Shown: positions 15,036-24,328, numbered from the stretch's first letter. The stretch is DNA of 64,000 bases from Candidatus Nanoarchaeia archaeon (GCA_028718805.1 JAQUKY010000005.1:1-64000), one strand, 5' to 3'. A program made the numbers and translations. Notes: a model not told the origin generated them from the sequence alone.

Positions 15036-15962
15036 ATGGAAAGAAACTTAAGACCATTATATCAGCAAGCAGATATGTCCGGATTAATCGCTCTTTTGAA
15101 TTCAACAGGAGTATATACTTTTGATATCTTAGAAATATGTGGAGAAGAGTTCCCAGATTATGAGATAGAACTAACTGAGATTGCTAACACCCTAAATGAA
15201 GGTGTCGACTGTGGAGGTGAAAGAATGGATTTTATATCCAGAAGAAACCTGGACAATGTGCTTGGAAAGGCATTCGGAGATATTAAACAAGAAAGTTATG
15301 AGGAAGCAGAAGAAAAAAATAAATTTTGTTCAGACATGATAAGTAAAATGGCCGATTATAATCTGTCCTTTCATAAAGATTTTCTTAATTTTTTCATAAA
15401 AGGAGCTATAGAAGGGAATCTATCCGACATGATGTATGCTTTCAGAGGAAAAATCCTAAAAGAAATCCCGTATAAGATTCCAAAAGATTTTATTGGAAGC
15501 AAAGAAGTTCAATTTTATAAGAATATAAGTAAAAATTTAGAAAACTATGACTTGTTAAACTTCGAAAAGAATAAAAGAGAATCAGAAAAGTGGCTAGAAA
15601 CTTACAAATTGTTTCATAAAGGAGATATCTCACAGGAAGAAAAAGACGCATTCATTGAAACATCAGATAAAAAGAGATTTGAAGACGATAATAAAAAACT
15701 GAATTATGCTTTAAACGAAAAGAATGTTGCTGAATTAGAATATCCATCAAAAGAAGTTTTCACTGAGCTTGTCAGAAGAATTAAGGCAGGAGAGAATCTA
15801 TCTAACTTTATGCTGATTTATTCAGATCTATTTCCAAGATACCAGAGAGAGGTTGTCAATAGCGGGGAATCTTGTTCAATCTTGGATTTTAATCTAAGAA
15901 AATTGGCAGGATACATAAAAGTAAGAGAAGCTTTGAGGCGAAATTATAATCCTAACCAATAG
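15036..15962 (+). CDS. Unknown protein with leader element (308 aa)
   Basis: This is a large soluble, helix-rich, acidic protein. Features visible are a short Cys-containing segment (VDCGGERMDFISRRN), long amphipathic helices in the middle and a basic end. No recognised domain, signal peptide or membrane helix. It is the longest of the genes carrying the leader element and lies alone, between the radical SAM gene and the convergent methyltransferase. Upstream, 14800-14980 is AT-rich non-coding DNA. Confidence 0.65.
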   Translation: MERNLRPLYQQADMSGLIALLNSTGVYTFDILEICGEEFPDYEIELTEIANTLNEGVDCGGERMDFISRRNLDNVLGKAFGDIKQESYEEAEEKNKFCSDMISKMADYNLSFHKDFLNFFIKGAIEGNLSDMMYAFRGKILKEIPYKIPKDFIGSKEVQFYKNISKNLENYDLLNFEKNKRESEKWLETYKLFHKGDISQEEKDAFIETSDKKRFEDDNKKLNYALNEKNVAELEYPSKEVFTELVRRIKAGENLSNFMLIYSDLFPRYQREVVNSGESCSILDFNLRKLAGYIKVREALRRNYNPNQ

Positions 15963-15998
15963 CCTTTAAGAAAAAAATCCAATAAAAAACAGATAATT

Positions 15999-16631
15999 CT
16001 AAAAAAACCCAAAATACCCAATTTCTGCAATGGACAATATATCACATCTTCCCGTTAATCTAATTATCTCTTCTTTAGTAAAATGATATGACCTAAATCC
16101 CTTATCTGTTTCAATATAATCTTCAGTAACTTTTTTTATTTTAAGTCCTGTTTTTTCATACCATAAAACCCTGGGCTCAATAGAGTTTATATTATACAAT
16201 CCAAGGATACACCTTCCATCAGGAAAAACAGCTTTTTTCATCTCTGCTATGACCTTTTCTTTTTCCTCAATATTTCCAATTGTATTATTCATGCTGATTG
16301 CATAATCAAAAGTTTGCCTTAAACACAAATCTCTGCAATCTGCAACTCTTAACTCAATATGGTTATATTTTGATAAATTTCTCCTAGCCTGTTCTACAGC
16401 TTTATCATTAATATCTATCCCCAAACCATAAGATAATCTTTCTGCAAGCAATTCAAGGTGTCTTCCATATCCGCATCCAAAATCCACCAAAGAAGTCCCT
16501 TTCTTTATTTTTTCAAGTAGAAGTTTATTTTCCTCTCTTAAATAATCTTTTATTTCCTGCGGTTGATTTTTAGAATCAAGAAATTTAGCAAGCCACCCCG
16601 CATCATAAATAGACATTTGAAAATGCCTCAC
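15999..16631 (-). CDS. Class I SAM-dependent methyltransferase
   Basis: This is a 210-residue protein. Motif I is SLVDFGCGYGRHLELLAERL near residue 47, motif II is GLGIDINDKAVEQAR, and a post-motif region is RVADCRDLC then YAISMNNTIGN. The Rossmann-like fold is complete and the substrate is unknown. The start overlaps the stop of the GMP synthase gene by 4 bp, so the two are translated from one mRNA; whether they share a pathway is unclear. An alternative ATG lies five codons in. Confidence 0.8.
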   Translation of the reverse strand: MRHFQMSIYDAGWLAKFLDSKNQPQEIKDYLREENKLLLEKIKKGTSLVDFGCGYGRHLELLAERLSYGLGIDINDKAVEQARRNLSKYNHIELRVADCRDLCLRQTFDYAISMNNTIGNIEEKEKVIAEMKKAVFPDGRCILGLYNINSIEPRVLWYEKTGLKIKKVTEDYIETDKGFRSYHFTKEEIIRLTGRCDILSIAEIGYFGFF

Positions 16632-17518
16632 ATAAATTCAATAGTCACAGGAGGTTTAGGAGAAATATCAAATAAAACTCTTCCAACTTTAGGATATTTT
16701 TTCAAAATTCCCATTGCAAGTTTATTTAATAGTTTTAAATCATATTTAACTTCTGCACTAAACCCCCCATCTTTAGAAGTTACAGCCCTCAAAATTATCA
16801 AAAATTTATTATCTAATCTTTCATCAAGTAAAAACGGGAAAAATTGCCAGTACTTTTCATTTACCTGGCTGTCTGTGAATTCATTAATTTCCTTAAGAAG
16901 TTTTAATTTTTCCCTTGTTATTTTCCCAGATATCCTTATTACCAAGGCTGGGCCAGGAATATGCTGTTTGTTAATAATCTCCTTTAACCCAATGTTCAGG
17001 GCTATTTTCTTAACCCCTCCCTTGTAAATATCTGCTATAGGCTCTACAAGTTTTAATCCAAGAACCTCCTTTACTTCTTTGGCTCTTTGCTTTGAAGAAT
17101 TAACTATGTTTGAAATTTCCTTGTCATTTTTATTAACTCCATTAATCAATACACTTGCTCCAATAGATTCTGCGTATTTTTTTATATTCTTAAGAGAAAT
17201 AACACCAAAAGTATATCTTCTTTTCCAGGAATCTTTTATATTTCTTAACTCATTAAAATACTCTTTTTCTCTCTTGAGTATTTTCAGCCTAATCCCCTGT
17301 TTTTTAAACAGTTTTACCAGGTTTCTTTCTTCTTTATCTAAATTAAACCCTGTTCTTATGTATACTGAAAAAAGCTGGTCAGGAATAACCTCATTAGAAA
17401 GCAGGGCGCAGACAGAACTATCAATCCCTCCGGACACAGCTATCACTGCTTTTTCTTTTCCAACACTTTCCCTGATATCCTGTTTAATAGCTTTGATTCT
17501 GTCTCTGACATTGCTCAT
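16628..17518 (-). CDS. guaA: GMP synthase, ATP-pyrophosphatase subunit
   Basis: The protein (296 aa) converts XMP to GMP using ammonia and ATP. The PP-loop SGGIDSS is at 29-35. The C-terminal dimerisation domain ends in the family signature PPVTIEFM. As in many archaea, this subunit is encoded apart from the glutamine amidotransferase subunit, which is not in the window. It is followed by the overlapping methyltransferase gene. An in-frame TGA upstream confirms the ATG at 17518. Some insertions and deletions make it shorter than the usual 300-310 residues. Confidence 0.9.
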   Translation of the reverse strand: MSNVRDRIKAIKQDIRESVGKEKAVIAVSGGIDSSVCALLSNEVIPDQLFSVYIRTGFNLDKEERNLVKLFKKQGIRLKILKREKEYFNELRNIKDSWKRRYTFGVISLKNIKKYAESIGASVLINGVNKNDKEISNIVNSSKQRAKEVKEVLGLKLVEPIADIYKGGVKKIALNIGLKEIINKQHIPGPALVIRISGKITREKLKLLKEINEFTDSQVNEKYWQFFPFLLDERLDNKFLIILRAVTSKDGGFSAEVKYDLKLLNKLAMGILKKYPKVGRVLFDISPKPPVTIEFM

Positions 17519-17707
17519 TTTAAGAAACCCTGATCAGTATCTTGCCATACTGTTCAATAAATAGGTAGGGTATTTTATTTTCATATTTCCAACCTCCAGA
17601 TTTACTATACTAATAGGTTAAGGTAATATAAGTTATTTCCTATCTAAAAATCCTTAAAAACCGATAAATTTAAATAATAAAATAGAATAATATGTAAAAT
17701 ACCTAAA

Positions 17708-18679
17708 ATGTTTAAATTAGACCTCACAGACAGGAAGATACTGCATGAGCTGGACTTTGATTCAAGGCAGCCGGTCTCAGCAATAGCCCGGAAGCTTAAG
17801 CTTTCAAGGGACATTATTAACTACCGCATGGGTAAATTTCTTAAAGAAGGCCCGTTATCAAAGTATTTTACTATAATAGACATTTCAAAATTAGGCTATG
17901 CAATACATAAAAACTTCATAAGATTCCAGAACATTACAGAAAAAAAAGAGCAGGAGTTTATAGAGTACATACAAAAGAATCCAAATGCAGTTTATTCTGC
18001 CAGTTATGATGGAAAATTTGATGTTGTTGTCAGCATCTGGGCAAAGAACATTGAGGAACTTGCAGGGCATCTGAAAGAAATAAATTCAAGGTTTGGTAAT
18101 TTCATTGCTGAAAGGCAGATGGCAAGCATAATAAAAGGGGAATATTGCATAAGAAACTACCTGCTTGAAAATAAACCTGCAAAAAGACAATCTTTCTTTG
18201 GTTCTGTCCCAAAAGCAGTAAGAATCAATGAAACAGACAAAAAAATCCTTCTTGAACTTGGAAAAGATGCAAGAGTCTCTGCTGTTGAGATTGCAGGCAG
18301 ATTAAACCTCTCTGCTGATGCTGTTTCAAAAAAAATAAAAAAATTAAGGCAGATGGGGATTATACAGGGATATAATATCGTGCCTGATGAGAAAAATTAC
18401 CCTTTTACCCATTACAAAATCCTGGTCTCTTTCCATAACCCAGATGAGAAAAAACAAACAGAATTTGAAAATTACTGCAGAAGCAGCAGAAACATCTGGT
18501 ATTTCTGCACAGCCCTTGGCCCGTGGGACTTTGAAATAGATTTAGACGCCGGTTCAAATGAGGAATTCAGGAATATCTTAAGAAATTTCAAGCTCAATTT
18601 CTCAAATATGATTCGAGATTACACCGTATTAACAGCCTACAAGACAAACAAGTATAATTTTTATCCCAAATTGGGTTAA
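17708..18679 (+). CDS. Tandem Lrp/AsnC-type transcriptional regulator
   Basis: This 323-residue protein contains two Lrp-like units. Unit 1 (about 1-160) has an HTH (LDLTDRKILHELDFDSRQPVS) followed by a RAM-like ligand domain. Unit 2 (about 170-323) begins INETDKKILLELGKDARVSAV, again HTH plus RAM-like. Single-unit Lrp proteins are about 150 residues, so this is a fused pair, which could act as a built-in dimer. The TATA-like AAATTTAAATAAT lies about 35 nt upstream. The target is unknown; no neighbouring gene is obviously co-regulated. Confidence 0.8.
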   Translation: MFKLDLTDRKILHELDFDSRQPVSAIARKLKLSRDIINYRMGKFLKEGPLSKYFTIIDISKLGYAIHKNFIRFQNITEKKEQEFIEYIQKNPNAVYSASYDGKFDVVVSIWAKNIEELAGHLKEINSRFGNFIAERQMASIIKGEYCIRNYLLENKPAKRQSFFGSVPKAVRINETDKKILLELGKDARVSAVEIAGRLNLSADAVSKKIKKLRQMGIIQGYNIVPDEKNYPFTHYKILVSFHNPDEKKQTEFENYCRSSRNIWYFCTALGPWDFEIDLDAGSNEEFRNILRNFKLNFSNMIRDYTVLTAYKTNKYNFYPKLG

Positions 18680-18690
18680 AGTTGAATCAG

Positions 18691-19512
18691 TTAAGATATC
18701 TTTTCCGCAGCAAAATCTAACATTTCTTTAAGGGTTTTTAGAATCCCCTCTGGATTCTCATTTTGAAATTTATCCCCCTCAAGATATCGTGCAGAGGGTC
18801 TACACTCTTTTAACTTTTCAAATAAGGAAAGGTATTCTGGTTTAGAATTTCCTAATTCAGTCCAACCAACTAATCTCTTGTAACGATGAGGATGACCCCC
18901 TTTAAGACTTAAGAGAAGATCGTCAGGTACAATAAGTAAGATTGCTGTAGTGCACAATTCTGCACAAGAAAAAGCATCATCAAAAAGTGGTCTTAATCTC
19001 TTTTTATGCAGATTGTCAGAAGCACTTTCATAGAATTCTTTTGCCGCATCTAAAACTTGTGAAATCTTTCTCTTATTGTAGCGTGTGTCAAAAGAAAAAA
19101 CTATGTGGTCTTTATAAAATAAAATAGTTATATGTCCTGCATCTGGATAAAACTCAGAAACATCGATAGACTCTACTTCTTTTAGATCACTAAAATAAAT
19201 AGCATCGCCTTGCTTAACTGCCCTATTCAATTTAGTTTTCATTACTGCCCTTACTTCTTCATTTAACTTAACTTCCATTTTGGCATAACCAAAAAACAAC
19301 ACTTGAGCTAACCTTAATTCAAAATTAGTTGAGATTGTGCCTTCTTTTTTTCTTTTTTCAATTTCAGGATTGATCCATAGAGTTATTGCTTGATCAACCA
19401 AACGCCTTACAAATTCATCATTTATGTCAGTTACAGAATTAGATGTAATTATCTTATTCTCTGCTAAAACACTTTTATCTTTAAGTTCCATTATTTTAAA
19501 TATACCGGCCAT
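18691..19512 (-). CDS. Unknown protein at the edge of the defence region
   Basis: This is a 273-residue soluble protein with no recognised family. It is helical, with a central segment of strands (SIDVSEFYPDAGHITILFYKDHIVFSFDTRYN) and a Cys/Ala-rich hydrophobic stretch (CAELCTTAILLIVPDDLLLSL). I chose the ATG at 19512: the TATA-like TTTATAAAA lies 26-33 nt before it, inside what a longer TTG-started frame would treat as coding sequence. It borders the structured intergenic region 19560-19742 and the AbiE pair. Confidence 0.6.
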   Translation of the reverse strand: MAGIFKIMELKDKSVLAENKIITSNSVTDINDEFVRRLVDQAITLWINPEIEKRKKEGTISTNFELRLAQVLFFGYAKMEVKLNEEVRAVMKTKLNRAVKQGDAIYFSDLKEVESIDVSEFYPDAGHITILFYKDHIVFSFDTRYNKRKISQVLDAAKEFYESASDNLHKKRLRPLFDDAFSCAELCTTAILLIVPDDLLLSLKGGHPHRYKRLVGWTELGNSKPEYLSLFEKLKECRPSARYLEGDKFQNENPEGILKTLKEMLDFAAEKIS

Positions 19513-19559
19513 ATTAAAGACTTTTTGATAGAAGGATTTTATAAACAATAGTTAGAAGT

Positions 19560-19742
19560 TTAGAACATATAATCTCTTGAGGGTATCATGCCCCTACCGA
19601 AGTCAAAGCCCTTTCAGCATCCGTTAAGGACTGTTTTAGGCTAATTTTATATTAGCCCAGCATTATTAATTTACTGATGCTGTTTAAGTTTATAAATATT
19701 GTCGCATCCTGTTGTATGCGATGGTAGTGATGGGTCAATCTC
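19560..19742. other. Intergenic region with a series of short hairpins
   Basis: Three inverted repeats follow one another: GGCTAA/TTAGCC (about 19639-19657), CAGCAT/ATGCTG (about 19658-19682) and TCGCAT/ATGCGA (about 19704-19723). A further GGTA/TACC pair lies near 19581. The region lies between the start of the - strand gene at 19512 and the end of the AbiEii gene (19743). It may hold a transcript end or a small RNA. No open frame is convincing here. Confidence 0.4.
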
Positions 19743-20444
19743 CTAGAATTTGTTCTTTAGTTTGTGCAAATCTGTCTTTGTTTTTTCCATAAAACTTGGA
19801 AAATTTTTCTCGTTGACATCAAACTTTAATTCTGTTGAAGAGAATTCTTGCTTCCATTCTGCAGGATTCTTTTCTAAATGAAGGATAATCAATATGGCTT
19901 GATTTATCATTTCTTTGATGTTGTCAAAATCTTTTAGTTTATCATGATTTATAGCTGGACTCTTTGATTTTACTGCCATTTCTACATCGATAATGTCTTT
20001 TATCTCTTTTCGATCAGTAAAAGCACTTAGTTTTTGGTAAAACAAGTTCTCAAGAGGATATAATATGAGTTTTCCGTGGGACAGTAATCCTTTAGGAACT
20101 TCGTCTATGAAGTTAATTTCCATTTTTGTTTGAGGTAAATCTTTATATGTAGAAAATGTAACATTCATATGAAATCTTCCTGAGCCAGAAGTAGATGCTT
20201 TTTTAGTTATTTTATAAGTTAGATTATGACTTTTTGTTACTATCTCAAAAATGGATTTAAAATAACCTTCAAAATCCTTATTTTTATTTTCTTTAGAACA
20301 ATCAAAATCTAAATCTTGTGAATCTCTATGATTAAGATAATAAACCGACAAGATTGTTCCGCCTTTTCCTATAAGCTCATAAGGGTTGTTTTTTTCAATC
20401 TCTTTGAGTATCTCTCTTAATAGTGAAATAATATTATTAATCAT
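19743..20444 (-). CDS. AbiEii-type nucleotidyltransferase toxin
   Basis: This 233-residue protein carries the AbiEii signature near residues 25-48: IGKGGTILSVYYLNHRDS then QDLDFD, with the substrate-binding Lys/Gly-Gly and the paired Asp of the nucleotidyltransferase site. A second motif, PLENLFYQKLSAFTDRKEIKDIIDV, follows the family pattern, where it is a catalytic Lys region. AbiE toxins transfer nucleotides to tRNA acceptor ends in studied members and protect against phage. The start overlaps the end of the upstream antitoxin gene by 8 bp. Confidence 0.85.
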   Translation of the reverse strand: MINNIISLLREILKEIEKNNPYELIGKGGTILSVYYLNHRDSQDLDFDCSKENKNKDFEGYFKSIFEIVTKSHNLTYKITKKASTSGSGRFHMNVTFSTYKDLPQTKMEINFIDEVPKGLLSHGKLILYPLENLFYQKLSAFTDRKEIKDIIDVEMAVKSKSPAINHDKLKDFDNIKEMINQAILIILHLEKNPAEWKQEFSSTELKFDVNEKNFPSFMEKTKTDLHKLKNKF

Positions 20445-21006
20445 TTACTTTTCCTGGATTGAACTTCGAGAATTCAGATCCATAATTTAAATAGTGGTTT
20501 GCCCATTTCTTTTTAACAAACATATTTTTTGTAATATTTGTGTCCTTAATTATTTGTTCATTGGTGGCATATCTTAAAGAAGTCGAATTGTTTATAAGAA
20601 ACTCTGCCTTTTTTATTGATCTAACTTTAATTAATTTAACGAGCTTATTTGAAAACTGAATCTCTCCGTTTAGTTTAGTATTTATTACTTCAAGGGTATT
20701 AGTTTGTAGATCCCATCCATATCCATTGATCTTTAATGCCTCCAATCCAGTGATATAGTAATTACTAAGAATAGTTAGAAAGTCGGAATAATCATTAAGT
20801 CTTGGGTTATATTGATTTGCATTTAATTCATTTAATAACTTTAATTTCCTGCCGACATAACCTCTTAGATATCTTTTCTCTGTGTCACTTAATTCTATTC
20901 CCAAACTTATTTTTTTAAGTACCTCAAATTGTCTCTTTTTAAAAAGAGGTTTTATTCTTTCTGCACCAAATTCAACTAATTTATTGATCAGTTCTAAGTT
21001 TATCAT
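20437..21006 (-). CDS. AbiEi-like antitoxin and autoregulator
   Basis: This is a 189-residue protein upstream of the AbiEii toxin with overlapping reading frames, as in AbiE operons. The N-terminus is helical; the middle has a segment NSTSLRYATNEQI and a Trp-rich basic end (KKKWANHYLNYGSEF). I cannot recognise the standard AbiEi winged helix by eye, so assignment rests on position, size and the two operators in its promoter. Those 16-bp inverted repeats are what the known AbiEi binding mode would need. Confidence 0.65.
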   Translation of the reverse strand: MINLELINKLVEFGAERIKPLFKKRQFEVLKKISLGIELSDTEKRYLRGYVGRKLKLLNELNANQYNPRLNDYSDFLTILSNYYITGLEALKINGYGWDLQTNTLEVINTKLNGEIQFSNKLVKLIKVRSIKKAEFLINNSTSLRYATNEQIIKDTNITKNMFVKKKWANHYLNYGSEFSKFNPGKVND

Positions 21007-21022
21007 GGATATTAAAGTATCC
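21007..21022. promoter_or_regulatory. AbiE operator 1
   Basis: GGATATTAAAGTATCC, nearly palindromic, directly next to the ATG at 21004-21006. A second copy lies 83 bp upstream. AbiEi proteins studied elsewhere bind two inverted repeats in the abiE promoter. Confidence 0.65.
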
Positions 21023-21089
21023 TTGGTTATATAAACTTATCTATATTAAGTTATAAATATTTAAAATTTTAATATAATTAAGATCTTTT

Positions 21090-21105
21090 GGATATTAAAC
21101 TATCC
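21090..21105. promoter_or_regulatory. AbiE operator 2
   Basis: GGATATTAAACTATCC, identical to operator 1 at 15 of 16 positions. It also lies about 115 bp upstream of the divergent DGQHR gene, so one regulator could affect both. Confidence 0.6.
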
Positions 21106-21219
21106 TTTAATTTAAATACTATTAGCAAAATATCGTTAAAACAATAATATTAAATTTATTTAAGATCTATAAAATAGATCTATAGAAAGGTTTAAATATG
21201 TAAAATTATTCTACAATGT

Positions 21220-22308
21220 ATGGAAATATCTGCATTTGAAATTATCCAGAACAACACTCCAATTTATATCACTTATATGACTGCCGAGCAGCTTTCAGAT
21301 TTTAAAAGGATTAAAGTCGATATATTCAAGAACGAAAATGAAGAAGGGTATCAAAGAGAAATTAATGATAAACGATCTGAGGAATTTGCAAAGTATGTGA
21401 TCAATGCTAAGGGCATAAGCCCCGTGTCTATATTGATTAATGTTAGACAAAAATTGAATTTTATCAGAGAAAAAGATAATTTTGGAAAATTAATAATCCC
21501 CGATAACTCTCTAATGTGGATAGTAGACGGACAGCACAGAAGAAAAGGTTTAGTAATGGCTGTGAACGAAATGTCAGAGTACAAAAGTTATCAAATACCC
21601 GTTGTCATAACAAATCTAAGTAAAACTTATGATGAAGCTAAGCAGTTTATCATAATCAATAAAACCCAAAAAGGAGTCAGGTCAGATCTTGCTGAGAGAT
21701 TTTTAAGTAAACTATTTGAAGAGCCCGAAGACATTATTAGTCAAATGCCCGCCACAGTAATCAGGGGCATTACTTGGATACCTAAGTCAATTGAAGTTTC
21801 AGAGAAACTTAATGAACGAAAGGACGGTGTTTGGTATAAAAGGATTAGATTTCCAAATGAACCAAAGATGATCACATTGGTAAGTCAGAAATCATTTACT
21901 GAATCATTAAGACCCGTAATTCGAAATGAAATATTTGAGCAGTATAGTGTTGAAGAGATAAGCGAATTGCTAACAAGATATTGGAATGCTATCAAAGAGT
22001 TATGCCCCGAGGCATTTAAATTACCGGATGAGCATTTGATACAAAAAACTACTGGAATATTTACGCTTCACAGGTTGTTTCCTTTAGTAATATCTTATTG
22101 CGGTGATAAAGTGAAAATCGAGAGGATAAAAGAGATTTTGTCAAAAATGGAAAGGGGAATGAACAGTAATTACTGGGGCGTATCCGGGGAAATAGGTTTA
22201 GCAGGCACTAGTCAGAAGTCCTTTAGTATTATTTACAAGAAATTATCTACCTATCTTGAAGAAGGAAATGAGAATGTAGCAAAGAAAAAAAGGTTATTTG
22301 AGTTGTAA
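21220..22308 (+). CDS. DGQHR-domain protein (DndB-related)
   Basis: This 362-residue protein carries DGQHR within WIVDGQHRRKGL near residue 106. It also has the associated segment YQREINDKRSEEFAKYV about 50 residues earlier and FIIINKTQKGVRSDLAERFL about 40 residues later, the order seen in DGQHR and DndB proteins. Such proteins occur in DNA-modification and defence loci on mobile islands, often without the dnd operon. None of the other dnd genes is here. It diverges from the AbiE operon and has its own AT-rich promoter. Confidence 0.85.
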   Translation: MEISAFEIIQNNTPIYITYMTAEQLSDFKRIKVDIFKNENEEGYQREINDKRSEEFAKYVINAKGISPVSILINVRQKLNFIREKDNFGKLIIPDNSLMWIVDGQHRRKGLVMAVNEMSEYKSYQIPVVITNLSKTYDEAKQFIIINKTQKGVRSDLAERFLSKLFEEPEDIISQMPATVIRGITWIPKSIEVSEKLNERKDGVWYKRIRFPNEPKMITLVSQKSFTESLRPVIRNEIFEQYSVEEISELLTRYWNAIKELCPEAFKLPDEHLIQKTTGIFTLHRLFPLVISYCGDKVKIERIKEILSKMERGMNSNYWGVSGEIGLAGTSQKSFSIIYKKLSTYLEEGNENVAKKKRLFEL

Positions 22309-22337
22309 TAAATTCTTTAATTCTTTCTTATAAGATT

Positions 22338-22949
22338 TTAATTATCTTCAACGCTCATTTCCTCATTGGGTATGAAATCATGTCTCTTTCTCTCAATTTC
22401 ATTACCACAATACTTACACTTATAATAATCAATAATAGTTCTTCTTGTCCCCTCTTTTGTCTCAACATCCTTAACATTAGAATCTTTGTATGGTTTGTAG
22501 GCATATTCCTTACCGCACGATTTACATTTTGCATGTTGTTTATATCTTAATGAATTTAATAATGTCGAACCTAGAACAAACAGGATTACTCCTACAATTA
22601 AAAAAATATGTCCTGTGTTTTGTGAAAATTTAGGCAACCAATTAATAATTTGAATATCATTCATAAAAGAATTTAAGAAAGTGAATATAGAAACAAGACT
22701 TGCAATTAAACTAATTCCTCCTACAATTCCAATGTTCCTCTCCTTAAAATGTGATGTTAAATAAATTGAGAGAGTTTCTATATTATTAATCTCTGGAAAG
22801 TCTACTTCATAATTCACAGAATTGTCATGTATCTCTTGGTGTATCTTATCACCATAGTGAACCTCGCCAACATTTGTGTGATTTATATTATTCAAATTAT
22901 AAGATTTATTACTATTCGCTTCATTTTTATTTTCTTTTTCCATTTTCAT
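22338..22949 (-). CDS. Membrane protein with zinc-ribbon end, defence-island pair
   Basis: This is a 203-residue protein. The polar start has a short beta repeat (HTNVGEVHYGDKIHQEIHDN), similar in style to the sensing or oligomerisation segments that begin some defence effectors. Two membrane helices follow (about 76-95 and 112-130). After that comes a cytoplasmic zinc ribbon with CKSCGKEY and CKYCGNE, ending in an acidic tail. Its start codon overlaps the stop of the upstream membrane gene, so the two form a unit. Function is not established; the gene order with AbiE and a HEPN-like protein suggests defence. Confidence 0.6.
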   Translation of the reverse strand: MKMEKENKNEANSNKSYNLNNINHTNVGEVHYGDKIHQEIHDNSVNYEVDFPEINNIETLSIYLTSHFKERNIGIVGGISLIASLVSIFTFLNSFMNDIQIINWLPKFSQNTGHIFLIVGVILFVLGSTLLNSLRYKQHAKCKSCGKEYAYKPYKDSNVKDVETKEGTRRTIIDYYKCKYCGNEIERKRHDFIPNEEMSVEDN

Positions 22950-23776
22950 TAAGTTATATCGTAACCTTCTCCATATTCTTTTGTTTCTCTTTGAATCTCT
23001 GCTTTGTTCTTTTTAAATAGAATTATTAACTTTTTTTCTATTGGATTTTCAGTTTCAAATCCTGTATCTGAAGAATATGTGCAAGTTATATTTAGCTTAA
23101 TCTTAAATTCTTTTTCTCCTTTTTTTAGTTTATATGTTTCATCATCATAACTTTTGTCTATGCGGTATCTAATAACTGGTAATAAACCCTCGAATATTTT
23201 CTTAGTGTTTATGTAACCCTTTTCATTTATTTGATCTATTCTAATTTTTTTATAATTTCTTTTATCTTTAAACCATTTTATTATCTTCTCCATAAGATTT
23301 TGTTTATCTTTAATTATAGAAATTTGAAATGTAGTATCTATATTTTTTACCATCTTCTTTGAGTCATTAGTTAGATATATATCTAAATCTTCAGCAACTC
23401 TCAAATTCAAATAAGGCAATCTTGACATTTCAGAATTTTGTTTTATCGTTCTAAAATTAATGTATGTTAATACAACATAAAGAAAAGTGAGAATTACTAA
23501 CATAAACTCGTTATTAACGACAAATCCAAAGAATATTTGGCTGCTTCTCCAAGCAGAAAGTAATCCAATTAAAATCGCAATTAGAACAAGTGCTACAAAA
23601 CCAACCAAGAGATTATTAATCCCCTCCCCTAAAAAATACCCATCTATAATCAAGAACAATATTATTACCCACCAATTTGATATAAACCAAGAACTAAATT
23701 TCAAAAATAGAATTAAAACTATAAAAAGTAAAATTCCTCCAATTATCCCTTTAGTTCGATTTGTAAGTTTTATCAT
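22949..23776 (-). CDS. Multi-helix membrane protein, defence-island pair
   Basis: This is a 275-residue protein. The first 115 residues hold about four membrane helices with an acidic turn (IDGYFLGEG). The rest is a soluble domain rich in strands (YLNLRVAEDLDIYLTNDSKK; IKLNITCTYSSDTG). Its 3' end touches the start of the zinc-ribbon membrane gene. It diverges from the HEPN-like gene with a 75-bp shared promoter. No family is recognised; the combination could be an effector with a membrane-acting part. Confidence 0.6.
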   Translation of the reverse strand: MIKLTNRTKGIIGGILLFIVLILFLKFSSWFISNWWVIILFLIIDGYFLGEGINNLLVGFVALVLIAILIGLLSAWRSSQIFFGFVVNNEFMLVILTFLYVVLTYINFRTIKQNSEMSRLPYLNLRVAEDLDIYLTNDSKKMVKNIDTTFQISIIKDKQNLMEKIIKWFKDKRNYKKIRIDQINEKGYINTKKIFEGLLPVIRYRIDKSYDDETYKLKKGEKEFKIKLNITCTYSSDTGFETENPIEKKLIILFKKNKAEIQRETKEYGEGYDIT

Positions 23777-23851
23777 AAGAATTCAATAAAACCTAACTAT
23801 TTAGAATTTTCTATTCAGAAAGTTTTTATATATCTATTTCATTTATTTTAT

Positions 23852-24328
23852 ATGGTAAATCGAGAGAAAGTTGATGAATTGTTGAAAAATATACGGGGGA
23901 AAGTATTAAATGAGATGGTAATTGTGGAAGTAGATTTAACTGGTATCTTAGATGACTTTTTCTTTAGAGAGAAAAATAATGAAAAATCAGTTATTTTTTA
24001 TTGGGAAATTCTAAACCCAATGAGATTGAGTGATAAAATAGATTTATTTAAAAAAATCCGCTCTTTTAAAAAATGGAAAAACTATAGGGAGATTTTAAAT
24101 TCTCTAATTTCTGTCAATAAATTTAGAAATAGATTAGCACATGGTCTTGCGTCATATAATAAATGTAGAGAGATAAAACTAGTAATTTATGATCCAATAA
24201 CTTTGAAAGAAGTAATAATCGATAAGAAAATGTTGGAAAATTTTGATAAAGCTATTTATTACATTCATAGGTATATGTGTAAAAATTGTGATGTTGAAGA
24301 GCCTAGTTTAAAGGATATTCTTAAATAA
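23852..24328 (+). CDS. HEPN-like protein
   Basis: This 158-residue all-helical protein contains the segment NKFRNRLAHGLA near residue 92: an R-N-x-x-A-H motif typical of HEPN or HEPN-like nuclease and tRNA-related domains. The first half has long helices with DLTGILDDFFFREKN, and the second ends in a Cys-containing tail. It is divergent from the membrane gene pair. HEPN proteins usually act as RNases in toxin-antitoxin or defence systems. The exact family is not clear and a non-catalytic role is possible. Confidence 0.6.
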   Translation: MVNREKVDELLKNIRGKVLNEMVIVEVDLTGILDDFFFREKNNEKSVIFYWEILNPMRLSDKIDLFKKIRSFKKWKNYREILNSLISVNKFRNRLAHGLASYNKCREIKLVIYDPITLKEVIIDKKMLENFDKAIYYIHRYMCKNCDVEEPSLKDILK

